DNA of 62,693 bases from an uncultured Clostridia bacterium (GTDB taxonomy: Bacteria > Bacillota > Clostridia > Christensenellales > Pumilibacteraceae). Positions 51,218 to 59,510 of the stretch are shown here, one piece after another (position 1 is the stretch's first letter; each line of letters begins with the position of its first letter). Both the position numbers and the translations under genes were made by a program. The notes beneath the pieces are model-generated. The model made no database searches. It was not told the DNA's origin and worked only from the letters and a program-made list of their open reading frames with translations. The stretch lies in the NCBI GenBank assembly GCA_947086925.1, contig CAMUAL010000006.1:1-62693 (forward strand), in the 5' to 3' direction.

Positions 51218-53827
51218 ATGGAAAAAACGGCTATTGTAGACAGCGTAGAAAGCCTGCTCGAAAGAATAGAGCAAGTGCGCGCGGCTCAAAGGGAATTTGC
51301 CACGTTTTCGCAGGAAAAAGTAGACAAAATCTTTTTGGCGGCGGCGTCGGCTGCTAACAAAATGCGTATTCCTCTTGCCAAAATGGCGGTGGAAGAAACG
51401 GGTATGGGCGTAGTGGAAGATAAGGTTATCAAAAATCACTATGCCGCCGAGTATATTTACAACGCGTATAAGAACACCAAAACTTGCGGCGTTATAGAGG
51501 AAGATACTCAGTTCGGCATTAAAAAGGTTGCCGAGCCTATCGGCGTTGTGGCGGCGGTTATTCCCACAACAAACCCCACAAGTACGGCTATCTTCAAGTC
51601 GCTTATCTGCCTTAAAACGCGTAACGGCATAATAATAAGCCCGCACCCCCGTGCGAAAAACTGTACCATAGAGGCGGCAAAAATTGTTTTGGAGGCGGCG
51701 GTAAAAGCGGGCGCGCCCGAGGGAATAATTTCTTGGGTAGACGTTCCGAGTTTGGAAATGACGAACACGCTGATGAAAAGCGCGGATATAATTTTGGCAA
51801 CCGGCGGTCCCGGCATGGTTAAGGCGGCATATTCCTCTGGGAAACCCGCAGTGGGCGTAGGCGCAGGCAACACTCCCGCAATTATCGACGATTCCGCCGA
51901 TATAAACGTAGCCGTAAACTCGATTATCCATTCCAAAACTTTCGATAACGGCATGATTTGCGCGTCCGAGCAATCGGTAATAATACTCGATAAAGTTTAT
52001 GCCGCGGCGAAAAAGGAATTTAAAGAGCGCGGTTGCTATATTCTTAACGCCGAAGAATGCGAAAAGGTGCGCAAAACGATTCTTATTAACGGCGCGCTCA
52101 ACGCAAAAATCGTGGGTCAGTCCGCTCACACCATTGCGGGTCTTGCCGGCGTTAAAGTTCCCGCAGACACAAAGATTTTGATAGGCGAGGTAACGAGCGT
52201 AATGCCCGAAGAAGAATTTGCGCACGAAAAACTCAGCCCCGTGCTTGCAATGTACCGTGCAAAGGATTTCTCCGACGCGCTCGGTAAAGCCGAACAGCTT
52301 GTAGCCGACGGCGGTTACGGTCACACTTCCAGCCTGTACGTAAACGTGCAGACGGGCAAGGACAAAATAGACGAATTTGCGGCAAGAATGAAAACCTGCC
52401 GAATCCTTGTGAACACTCCGTCGAGTCACGGCGGAATAGGCGACCTTTACAACTTTAAGCTCGCTCCGTCGCTTACTTTGGGTTGCGGCTCGTGGGGCGG
52501 CAATTCGGTGTCGGAGAACGTAGGCGTAAAACATCTTATAAACATAAAAACCGTTGCGGAAAGGAGAGAAAATATGTTGTGGCTCAGGTTGCCCGAAAAA
52601 GTATATCATAAAAAAGGGTGCTTGCCCGTTGCGCTCGACGAGCTTAAATCGGTAATGGGCAAAAAGCGTTGCTTTATAGTAACCGACGAATTTCTTTACA
52701 AAAACGGTTACACGAGAGTTATCACCGATAAACTCGACGAAATGGGAATCGTTCATACGACTTTCTTTAAAGTTCTGCCCGACCCTACGCTCGGCTGTGC
52801 GCGCGAGGGCGCGGAAGCCATGCGCGCGTTCGAACCCGACTGCATAATCGCGCTCGGCGGCGGCTCGGCTATGGACGCAGGCAAAATCATGTGGGTGCTT
52901 TACGAACATCCCGAAGCCGATTTCATGGACATGGCAATGCGCTTTGTGGATATTCGCAAGCGCGTGTACACCTTCCCCAAAATGGGCGAAAAGGCTTACT
53001 TTATCGCCGTTCCCACTTCCGCAGGTACGGGCAGCGAGGTTACTCCCTTTGCCGTTATAACGGACGAGAGCACCAACATTAAATATCCGCTTGCCGACTA
53101 CGAACTTCTGCCCAAAATGGCTATTATCGACGCCGACCTTATGATGAACATGCCGCGCGGCTTGACTTCCGCGTCGGGTATCGACGCGCTCACTCACGCG
53201 CTTGAAGCTTACGCCTCGGTTATGGCAACTCCGTACACCGACGGGCAGGCTCTCGTTGCCACAAAGCTTATATTCGAAAATCTTCCCACCGCTTACGAAA
53301 AGGGTGCTGCCGATGCGGTCGCGCGTGAGAAAATGGCAGACGCGAGCACTATGGCGGGCATTGCCTTTGCAAATGCGTTCTTGGGAGTATGCCACTCGAT
53401 GGCGCATAAGCTCGGCGCGTTCCACCACTTGCCGCACGGCGTTGCAAACGCTTTGCTTATTACCGAAGTTATGCGCTTTAACGCCGCGGAATGCCCCCGC
53501 AAAATGGGTACGTTCTCGCAGTATGCGTACCCGCACACACTCCGTCGTTACGCCGAAGTTGCCGAGTATTTGGGAATCACGGGCAAGAACGACACAGAGA
53601 AACTCGAAAATCTCATTGCGGCAATAGAAGAACTCAAAGTGAAAATCGGAATCAAAAAGACAATCGCAGACTACGGTATAGAAGAAAAGACATTCTTAGA
53701 GAGCTTAGACGAGATGACGGAACTTGCGTTTGACGACCAATGCACGGGCGCGAATCCCCGTTATCCGCTTATGAGCGAAATCAAAGAGATGTATTTAACT
53801 GCCTACTACGGCAAAAAAAGCAAATAA
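51218..53827 (+). CDS. adhE: Bifunctional aldehyde-alcohol dehydrogenase
   Basis: The protein has 869 residues. The N-terminal half is a CoA-acylating aldehyde dehydrogenase with the catalytic C248 in NGMICASEQ, plus PTTNPTSTAIFK and SPHPRAK. The C-terminal half is an iron-dependent alcohol dehydrogenase with GGGSAMDAGKIMW, the metal-site stretch SGIDALTHALEAYAS and CHSMAHKLGAFHHLPHG. It reduces acetyl-CoA to ethanol in two NADH steps and reoxidises NADH in fermentation. The enzyme family forms spirosomes. AAGGAGC precedes the ATG. It is probably controlled by Rex from the gene upstream. Confidence 0.97.
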   Translation: MEKTAIVDSVESLLERIEQVRAAQREFATFSQEKVDKIFLAAASAANKMRIPLAKMAVEETGMGVVEDKVIKNHYAAEYIYNAYKNTKTCGVIEEDTQFGIKKVAEPIGVVAAVIPTTNPTSTAIFKSLICLKTRNGIIISPHPRAKNCTIEAAKIVLEAAVKAGAPEGIISWVDVPSLEMTNTLMKSADIILATGGPGMVKAAYSSGKPAVGVGAGNTPAIIDDSADINVAVNSIIHSKTFDNGMICASEQSVIILDKVYAAAKKEFKERGCYILNAEECEKVRKTILINGALNAKIVGQSAHTIAGLAGVKVPADTKILIGEVTSVMPEEEFAHEKLSPVLAMYRAKDFSDALGKAEQLVADGGYGHTSSLYVNVQTGKDKIDEFAARMKTCRILVNTPSSHGGIGDLYNFKLAPSLTLGCGSWGGNSVSENVGVKHLINIKTVAERRENMLWLRLPEKVYHKKGCLPVALDELKSVMGKKRCFIVTDEFLYKNGYTRVITDKLDEMGIVHTTFFKVLPDPTLGCAREGAEAMRAFEPDCIIALGGGSAMDAGKIMWVLYEHPEADFMDMAMRFVDIRKRVYTFPKMGEKAYFIAVPTSAGTGSEVTPFAVITDESTNIKYPLADYELLPKMAIIDADLMMNMPRGLTSASGIDALTHALEAYASVMATPYTDGQALVATKLIFENLPTAYEKGAADAVAREKMADASTMAGIAFANAFLGVCHSMAHKLGAFHHLPHGVANALLITEVMRFNAAECPRKMGTFSQYAYPHTLRRYAEVAEYLGITGKNDTEKLENLIAAIEELKVKIGIKKTIADYGIEEKTFLESLDEMTELAFDDQCTGANPRYPLMSEIKEMYLTAYYGKKSK

Positions 53828-53849
53828 AGATATAGGGAGGAAATAGTAT

Positions 53850-54602
53850 ATGAAACTCGATAAGGTAATTGCCGAGAGAAACGACAAAATCATTTACCGC
53901 GACGGCGACAAGGTTATAAAAGTATTCGATGCAAACAAAGCTAAGTCCGATGTTCTCAACGAGGCATTGAATCAGGCGCGCGTAGAGGAATCGGGACTTA
54001 AAATTCCCAAAATCTTCGATGTTACACGCCTTGACGACGGACGCTGGGCAATAGTAATGGACTTGATTGATGGGAAGACAATCGCTCAGCTTATGGACGA
54101 AAATCCCGACAAATCGGACAAATATCTCAATACTTTCGTGGATTTGCAGATTAAAATGCACGAGAAAAAAGTTCCGCTTCTCAACAAGCTTAAAGACAAA
54201 ATGACCCGCAAGATAAGCGAAACCGACTTTTCGGCAACGGTGCGCTACGAGCTTAACGTCAGGCTCGAAAGCATGCCTAAGCACACAAAGCTGTGCCACG
54301 GCGACTATAACCCGAGCAACGTGATTATAACCGAAAACGGCGACGCCTATATAATCGACTGGGCGCACGCAACGCAAGGTAACGCAAGCGCGGACGTTGC
54401 CCGCACGTATTTACTTTTCCGTTTGGCGAAAAAAGAAGATATGGCGGAAAAATATCTCAAACTTTTCTGCAAAAAGAGCGACACCGCGCGTCAGTACGTG
54501 CTTAAATGGTTGCCGATTGTAGCCGCAAGTCAGTCGGTTAAGGGCAAACCCGAAGAAAAAGAATTTTTAAGCAAATGGGTTGACGTTGTGGAGTATGAGT
54601 AA
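53850..54602 (+). CDS. Aminoglycoside phosphotransferase/choline-kinase family protein
   Basis: The protein has 250 residues, with GGGAGGA before the ATG, 22 bp after adhE. The kinase-like catalytic loop LCHGDYNPSNVII and metal motif IIDWAHA are intact. VMDLIDGKTIAQLM is the hinge, and the N-terminal K in VIKVFDANKAKS may be the ATP lysine. The family includes choline, ethanolamine and antibiotic kinases. With adhE as neighbour, a small-metabolite or ethanolamine-like substrate is possible; no resistance role is indicated. Confidence 0.82.
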   Translation: MKLDKVIAERNDKIIYRDGDKVIKVFDANKAKSDVLNEALNQARVEESGLKIPKIFDVTRLDDGRWAIVMDLIDGKTIAQLMDENPDKSDKYLNTFVDLQIKMHEKKVPLLNKLKDKMTRKISETDFSATVRYELNVRLESMPKHTKLCHGDYNPSNVIITENGDAYIIDWAHATQGNASADVARTYLLFRLAKKEDMAEKYLKLFCKKSDTARQYVLKWLPIVAASQSVKGKPEEKEFLSKWVDVVEYE

Positions 54603-55129
54603 AAATTAAATACGCTTTTTTATCGACAAAAGCTTAACAAAAACGATAAGGGGCGGGACACTTTCGGCTGTGTCCCGCCCCTTTAAACTATCATTTCCGG
54701 CAAAGCACTTGCGCGCTTAGGTTGCAAACAGCGAACAGGGCTGTTTGCTTAACGCGTCGCGCCCCCTAAATGCAAGGGGTTGACATCCCTTGTTTAAGGT
54801 TTTCGGTCATTCCGACCGAAGCGGAGGAATCTAATCCTTTAAAAAATCCCCCGACAGATTAACGGGGGAATTAAAGTGTGGATAATAATAAAAGACCTCT
54901 CCGCTACGGTCGAGGTGACAGTGTGTGGTTGTGGTCGAGGTGACAAAACAGCCTATTGTCACCCCGAGCATAGCCGAGGGGTCTTATCCTTAATCTATCC
55001 CCTGTCCTTTGGGGCGGGGAAAAACAAGGGGTGGAGAAATTAACAACAAATTCTCCGCTTGCTAAATTCGCAACAACGTATTACAATAAAAGCTACCGAA
55101 ACGGGGCACCCGAAAGAGGAGATAAGCAT
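54603..55129. repeat. Repeat island B: at least eight hairpins and dispersed repeats, gene-free
   Basis: In order: a hairpin near 54613-54633 (GCTTTTTTATCGACAAAAGC); a perfect 12-bp stem GGGGCGGGACAC/GTGTCCCGCCCC (54650-54681); GCAAACAGC/GCTGTTTGC (54724-54748); GGGGTTGACATCCCTTG (54776-54792); dispersed palindromes at 54805-54832, 54894-54920, 54932-54945 and 54957-54986; a CCCCC/GGGGG stem (54848-54868); and GGAGAA/TTCTCC (55033-55056). The GGGACAC stem, the GGGGTTGACA segment and the palindromes occur in the same order in island A (12719-13072). A perfect DnaA box lies at 54877-54885. Confidence 0.82.
54877..54885 (-). other. DnaA-box match
   Basis: TGTGGATAA, the reverse complement of TTATCCACA, an exact consensus DnaA box inside repeat island B. 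It is a single box, so an origin is not implied. Confidence 0.4.
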
Positions 55130-55225
55130 ATGAAAAAGACGTTTTTACGTATATTTTCAATACATAAATTCAGTTTTCTGTTGTTGAGTTTTCAAAGTTC
55201 TCAATCTTTTCTTGCGCCGCGTTAA
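55130..55225 (+). CDS. Possible 31-residue peptide or gene remnant
   Basis: ATG 55130 follows GAGGAG at a good distance and encodes MKKTFLRIFSIHKFSFLLLS followed by FQSSQSFLAPR, a basic then hydrophobic peptide like a signal sequence. It stops within the end of the convergent ferredoxin gene, overlapping it by 56 bp. It could be a truncated exported protein, a small toxin-like peptide, or chance. Confidence 0.3.
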   Translation: MKKTFLRIFSIHKFSFLLLSFQSSQSFLAPR

Positions 55226-56066
55226 AGTAGCGGTTATAAGCCTTGCGGCAGTAGTCGTCGTGCTTACTTTTGGGTTCTTCCGTCTCGGGCGGTTTAAACG
55301 AGTATGCGCCGTTTACGCGCCATCCGTTTAAAATGCTCGGCTTGATTGCGTCGCGCGGGCAGTTAAAAACACAGCGCATGCAAATAAGGCAGTGTTTGCC
55401 GAATTTGAATTTTCCTTTATCGGTCAGCTTAATGTTGTTTTGCGGGCAGTGCTTTATGCACAGTCCGCAATTTACGCATTTGTCGGTAACTTTAAAGTGT
55501 CTGCCTATTAAGTGCGCGCCGCCGTGTTCGATTCTGAGCACCCACGCCAAAAATCCGCCCATAAACATGCGCTTAACTTTTCGGGCATTTCCCGACAGAA
55601 TTTCGCGGCAATCCACGGGCACAAGCTTTTTCGCCGTTTCCCACATTTTGTATGCCATTGCGTTTGAGTGACGAAAAATTATGTTATACGGCATTACGTA
55701 CTGATACTCGTTTGTAACCGTAATGTCATGCTTACTTAATAATTTAATCAGTTTAAGCGAGCTTACGTCGCTCATGCGCACCGGTTCGCCCGACGATTTA
55801 AATATAAACGCTTTTTTGTTTTCGTTCGGTTTGGGTAAGCTTTTAGCGAATTTCAAAAAGTTTTCGGGAGCGTTAAAGGCGTGAATAGGGTAGCCGAATC
55901 CCAATAAATCGAATTCGTTTAAATCGAGTTCTTTTATTTTTTCGGTTGCCTCGGGAAGATATAACTCGGTTACTTGCGCGCCCTCGCTTTCAAACGCGGC
56001 GCGGTACAGCTCGGCTATTTTTGCCGTGTTTCCCGTTCCCGAAAAGCAGATTGTAAGTATTTTCAT
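55170..56066 (-). CDS. EFR1-type flavodoxin-ferredoxin fusion protein
   Basis: The protein has 298 residues from the ATG at 56066, which overlaps the preceding stop by 4 bp. Residues 1-150 are a flavodoxin-like domain with the FMN phosphate loop FSGTGNTAK (8-16) and GFGYPIHAFNAP. The C-terminal part has two 4Fe-4S motifs, CVNCGLCIKHCP and CLICMRCVFNCP. This is the EFR1-family architecture of Clostridia, an electron-transfer protein that probably shuttles low-potential electrons. It is coupled to an SDR gene, which may be the enzyme it serves. Confidence 0.85.
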   Translation of the reverse strand: MKILTICFSGTGNTAKIAELYRAAFESEGAQVTELYLPEATEKIKELDLNEFDLLGFGYPIHAFNAPENFLKFAKSLPKPNENKKAFIFKSSGEPVRMSDVSSLKLIKLLSKHDITVTNEYQYVMPYNIIFRHSNAMAYKMWETAKKLVPVDCREILSGNARKVKRMFMGGFLAWVLRIEHGGAHLIGRHFKVTDKCVNCGLCIKHCPQNNIKLTDKGKFKFGKHCLICMRCVFNCPRDAIKPSILNGWRVNGAYSFKPPETEEPKSKHDDYCRKAYNRYFNAAQEKIENFENSTTEN

Positions 56067-57592
56067 TTTTGTATTTTCTCGGCGTGAGCATTGAAGTTTT
56101 CGTCGTAGCTGTAACGCATATCTTCGTCGCGCTCGTGCGAATCGTGCCACACCGACGCAAATATTTTATCTTTTTTACTCAGGCGGTCGAAGTCCCACAC
56201 GTTTTCTGTGTAAATAGAGCTGAGCCAATGACCCGCGCGAAGGACCGAAAACGGAGTTGCGGTAAATCTTTCGCCGTCTTGCGTTTCCCATTCGACTTTG
56301 CGATAAATGTCGCCCGTTGCAAAATCTTCGGTAATAAGTTTTCCGCCGTGTGCCTCGGCAACCGTTTTAAGGTCGGCAAGAGTAATTTCGCCGTCGGGCT
56401 TAGAATAGTCGTAGCCGTAATAAACTTCTTCGGGGTTTGCGGCAGGCTCGGAAATATCTGGACGGGTGCTTACGGGGAATTTATCCCAACTCTGTTTTTG
56501 CAATTCTTCGTATTTGTCTACGCCGCCGAAGTAGGCTATAAGCCGCGCCGTATCGTTGTGCTTGTACCAATATGCTGGCGAGTTGGGGTCTTTAAGCAAA
56601 CGCTTGACCGCAAAGCGGCGTATAAGCGACTTAGGCACGATTTTGCCCATTTTATAAGCTTTGTGAATTTTTAAAATCTCTTTCCAATAGTCCGACGCGC
56701 TTTGGCTTTGGTAGTCAAATAAGTTGTTTAAGCGGTCGCCGTCAAGGTACCACACGCCGTGAAAGTTGCGGGTGGCATTGTAGCCGGGGCGGAAGAAATC
56801 TTTCGCAGAGCCTCCCACAAGGGCAAATCCGTCGTTAAGCGTATCGAATCCGTAAAGTCGGTTGATTTTGCCGCCCGCAAGATTGTACACTTGCTTGTAA
56901 AAACTTTCGGGAAGCGTGCCGTCGGAAAATCTGCGCAGAATGTTGCGCATGAGTATTCCGCTGTCGTGCGCGGTTGCCCATTCAAGCGGCGCGTTAAAGC
57001 AGGTGTGGAACATAAGCCCGTCGTGAATGTTGTCCGACAGCATGTTGTTGTGAAGCATTGCCGTTTGCCTTATTACCGCCCACTTATTTATATTGCTTTC
57101 GAGCACGCGAAATTCGCCCCTTAGCTTAGTCGCCGAATAAATATCGAACGGACTTACAAGCAAAGGGTCGCCCACACGTCCGTACAGGTGCGGCGCGGTG
57201 CGGTTTCCGTACAATGCAACGGTAGATATATGAATAAGCACGGGTTGATTTTCGCCGATTTGTTCTATTGCTCGGCAAAGCGAGTCCGCGCCTATTTGAT
57301 TGCACTCTATTGCCGCCTTGGGGTATTGGTCGGACTTGGGCGGAATAACCGCGCCCATGTTTAAAATTATGTCCGCGCCGCCAATTAGCTTGCGGCACAC
57401 GTCAATATCGGCAAGACTGCCCATAACTATTTCCGTTTTATTTAAAAGCGGCTTAATGCGTTTAAGCAGTTTTTTTGTGTGCTTTCGGCTGTGCGCGAGC
57501 AGTTTTATTTTTGTAATATAATTTTCGCCTATTAAAGCTTTTAAAGCTTCTTGTCCCATGTTTCCGGCGCCGCCGGTTATCGCTACTACCAT
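56063..57592 (-). CDS. Extended SDR (NAD-dependent epimerase-like) with a ~200-residue C-terminal extension
   Basis: The protein has 509 residues. An N-terminal Rossmann fold has TGGAGNMGQEAL (6-17), a variant of TGxxGxxG. The SDR active site shows S in HISTVALYG and Y-x-x-x-K in YSATK. The substrate-binding half ends near residue 300. A C-terminal extension of ~200 residues (from about RFAVKRLLKDPNSP) with many Trp and Tyr is unusual and unrecognised. AGGATAGG precedes the ATG. It is the first gene of a two-gene operon with the flavodoxin-ferredoxin protein. An NAD(P)-linked reduction or epimerisation is likely, on an unknown substrate. Confidence 0.8.
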   Translation of the reverse strand: MVVAITGGAGNMGQEALKALIGENYITKIKLLAHSRKHTKKLLKRIKPLLNKTEIVMGSLADIDVCRKLIGGADIILNMGAVIPPKSDQYPKAAIECNQIGADSLCRAIEQIGENQPVLIHISTVALYGNRTAPHLYGRVGDPLLVSPFDIYSATKLRGEFRVLESNINKWAVIRQTAMLHNNMLSDNIHDGLMFHTCFNAPLEWATAHDSGILMRNILRRFSDGTLPESFYKQVYNLAGGKINRLYGFDTLNDGFALVGGSAKDFFRPGYNATRNFHGVWYLDGDRLNNLFDYQSQSASDYWKEILKIHKAYKMGKIVPKSLIRRFAVKRLLKDPNSPAYWYKHNDTARLIAYFGGVDKYEELQKQSWDKFPVSTRPDISEPAANPEEVYYGYDYSKPDGEITLADLKTVAEAHGGKLITEDFATGDIYRKVEWETQDGERFTATPFSVLRAGHWLSSIYTENVWDFDRLSKKDKIFASVWHDSHERDEDMRYSYDENFNAHAEKIQK

Positions 57593-57637
57593 ATTTCCTA
57601 TCCTTGGTAAAAAGTTTGTAAATTATTCTCTTTTGTT

Positions 57638-57666
57638 ATTGTAACATACGTATAGGAAATATTCAA
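57638..57666 (-). promoter_or_regulatory. Promoter of the SDR/EFR1 operon
   Basis: On the minus strand -35 is TTGAAT (57666-57661) and -10 is TACAAT (57643-57638), with a 17-bp spacer. Confidence 0.68.
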
Positions 57667-57750
57667 GCTTTTTTATAGAAAAAATGTGCTTTACGCTTTT
57701 TTATAGAAAAAGGAAAAACGATTCCCGCTTTTTGACGCCAAAAAGCGACT
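57667..57750. repeat. Direct repeat and hairpin between the SDR and ABC operons
   Basis: GCTTTTTTATAGAAAAA occurs at 57667-57683 and again at 57695-57711. It is followed by a hairpin CGCTTTTTGACGCCAAAAAG (from about 57727) of the recurrent family. These lie just after the ABC gene on its strand and could act as its terminator. Confidence 0.65.
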
Positions 57751-57752
57751 TG

Positions 57753-59510
57753 TTATACAAATTGGCTGTTGTAAAGCTCCGCATAAAAGCCGTTTTTATC
57801 GAGAAGTTCGGTATGAGTACCTTGCTCGATTACGTTGCCGTCGCGCATAACCAATATAAGGTCTGCGTCGGCAATGGTTGAAAGTCGGTGAGCAATAACA
57901 AAGCTTGTGCGTCCCTTCATCATGGCGGCAAACGCCGATTGAATCTTTTGCTCGGTGCGGGTGTCTATGTTGCTTGTCGCTTCGTCGAGAATAAGCATGG
58001 GCGGCTGAGTGAGCATTATACGCGCTATGCACAAAAGCTGTTTTTCGCCTTGGCTTATCGTACCGCCCTCGTCGTCGATAACGGTGTTGTAACCCTCGGG
58101 CAATTTTTCTATAAACGAGTGTATGTGCGCTCGCCGTGCCGCGTCCTCGATTTCCTCTTTTGTCGCGTCGGGCTTGCCGTAGGCTATGTTTTCCGCCACC
58201 GTGCCTTTGAATATCCAACTGTCTTGCAACACCATGCCGTATGCGCCGCGCAGACTGCTGCGGGTGATTTCGGTTACGGGAGTGTTCGACATTACAATGC
58301 GTCCGCTCTGCGGGTCGTAAAAGCGCATGAGTAGGTTAATAAGCGTTGTCTTGCCGCAACCCGTAGGTCCCACAATCGCAATGCGCGTTCCCGGCATTAC
58401 CGACAAATTCAAATCTTTAATAAGTGGGCGGTCGGGATTGTACGCAAAGTCCACGTGCTCGATTTCCAAACTGCCGTCGCAGTAGCTTAGGGCGGGGAGT
58501 CCGCTGTCGCTCGGTTCTTCCGATTCGCCGAGTAGTTCCTTTACTCTGCCGGCCGCCGCGCTCGCCGTTTGAAGTTCGGTGATTACGCCCGTTATTTCGT
58601 TGAACGGTTTTGTGTATTGGTTGGCGTAGGATAAAAAGCAGCTGAGCATGCCTACGGTAAAACCTACGTTATGCGAGCGTATTACCATAAGCGCGCCTAC
58701 AACCGCCACTGCCGCGTAAACTATGGCGTTTACAAACCGTGTTCCGGGGTTGGTTAGCGAGCTGTAAAACATTGCTTTTACGCCCACTTTTCGCAGTGCT
58801 TCGTTTGTTTCGTCAAATTGCTTTTCGGTTATTTTCTCGCGGCAGAACGCTTTTACTTCTTTAACGCCGCTGAGCATTTCTTCGCTCAGTCCGCTCAGTT
58901 CGCCGCGTTTTGTCTGTTGAAGCGAAAACATGTTGTGCGTTGCCCGCGCTATAAAATAAGCCACGCATATGGAAACGGGAGTTATAAGCACAACCACGAG
59001 AGTTACGCTTAAATTTATGTTAAGCATGAATATAATCGTGCCTATAACCGTTACAACGCCCGTAAACAGTTGAGTAAAGCCTTGAATGAGTCCGTCGGAT
59101 ATTAAGTCGGTATCGTTTACCACGCGGCTGAGTAGGTCGCCGTGCGAGCGGTTATCGATAAATCCGAGCGGCACTCGGTTAAGCTTGTTGAACGCCGCGC
59201 ATCTAAGGTCGCGCACCGTGTTCATTGCCGCCTTGTTTGTGCAAAGCGACGCAAGCCACTGAAACACCATAACCACGGCAATGAGAATCATCAGTATGCA
59301 CGCGTAATAAATAACTTTTTCGAAGTTTACGTTGTTCGCCTCGATAATGTAATCGACGGCGTAGCCTATGATTACGGGCGCGAACAGCGTTGCCGCAATC
59401 TGAATCGCGCTGAATATAAGCGCAAGCAAAATAAGCGGGTAGTACGGACGCATGAATTTAAGTACGAATCGTATCGAGCCTTTTTGCTTATTGTTTTTAT
59501 TGCGTTTCAT
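57753..59510 (-). CDS. ABC exporter half-transporter, canonical-ATPase subunit
   Basis: The protein has 585 residues: six membrane helices in the first ~320, then an ATPase domain. Walker A is GPTGCGKTT with K387, the signature is ISQGEKQ, and Walker B is MLILDEATSNID with the catalytic E510. The IAHRLSTIADADLILVM switch block follows. It overlaps the upstream gene by 4 bp, so the two should form a heterodimeric multidrug or lipid exporter of the BmrCD or TM287/288 kind. This half has the intact catalytic Glu, while its signature is degenerate (SQGEKQ rather than SGGQ). The substrate is unknown. Confidence 0.92.
   Translation of the reverse strand: MKRNKNNKQKGSIRFVLKFMRPYYPLILLALIFSAIQIAATLFAPVIIGYAVDYIIEANNVNFEKVIYYACILMILIAVVMVFQWLASLCTNKAAMNTVRDLRCAAFNKLNRVPLGFIDNRSHGDLLSRVVNDTDLISDGLIQGFTQLFTGVVTVIGTIIFMLNINLSVTLVVVLITPVSICVAYFIARATHNMFSLQQTKRGELSGLSEEMLSGVKEVKAFCREKITEKQFDETNEALRKVGVKAMFYSSLTNPGTRFVNAIVYAAVAVVGALMVIRSHNVGFTVGMLSCFLSYANQYTKPFNEITGVITELQTASAAAGRVKELLGESEEPSDSGLPALSYCDGSLEIEHVDFAYNPDRPLIKDLNLSVMPGTRIAIVGPTGCGKTTLINLLMRFYDPQSGRIVMSNTPVTEITRSSLRGAYGMVLQDSWIFKGTVAENIAYGKPDATKEEIEDAARRAHIHSFIEKLPEGYNTVIDDEGGTISQGEKQLLCIARIMLTQPPMLILDEATSNIDTRTEQKIQSAFAAMMKGRTSFVIAHRLSTIADADLILVMRDGNVIEQGTHTELLDKNGFYAELYNSQFV

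Noticed and set aside
51080..53536. 818-codon open frame on the minus strand opposite rex/adhE
   Set aside because: It is the complement of strongly conserved adhE in a codon-bias-favoured frame; it has no ribosome site and its product is rich in unlikely Cys, His and Arg.
53850..54602. Antibiotic resistance kinase
   Set aside because: The APH-like fold covers many metabolic kinases; the adhE neighbourhood and lack of mobile elements give no support for resistance.
55150..55225. Minus-strand CTTTGAAAACTC near the end of the ferredoxin gene, resembling an rRNA BoxA or spacer remnant
   Set aside because: It encodes the C-terminus of the EFR1-type protein in frame and no rRNA sequence is adjacent.
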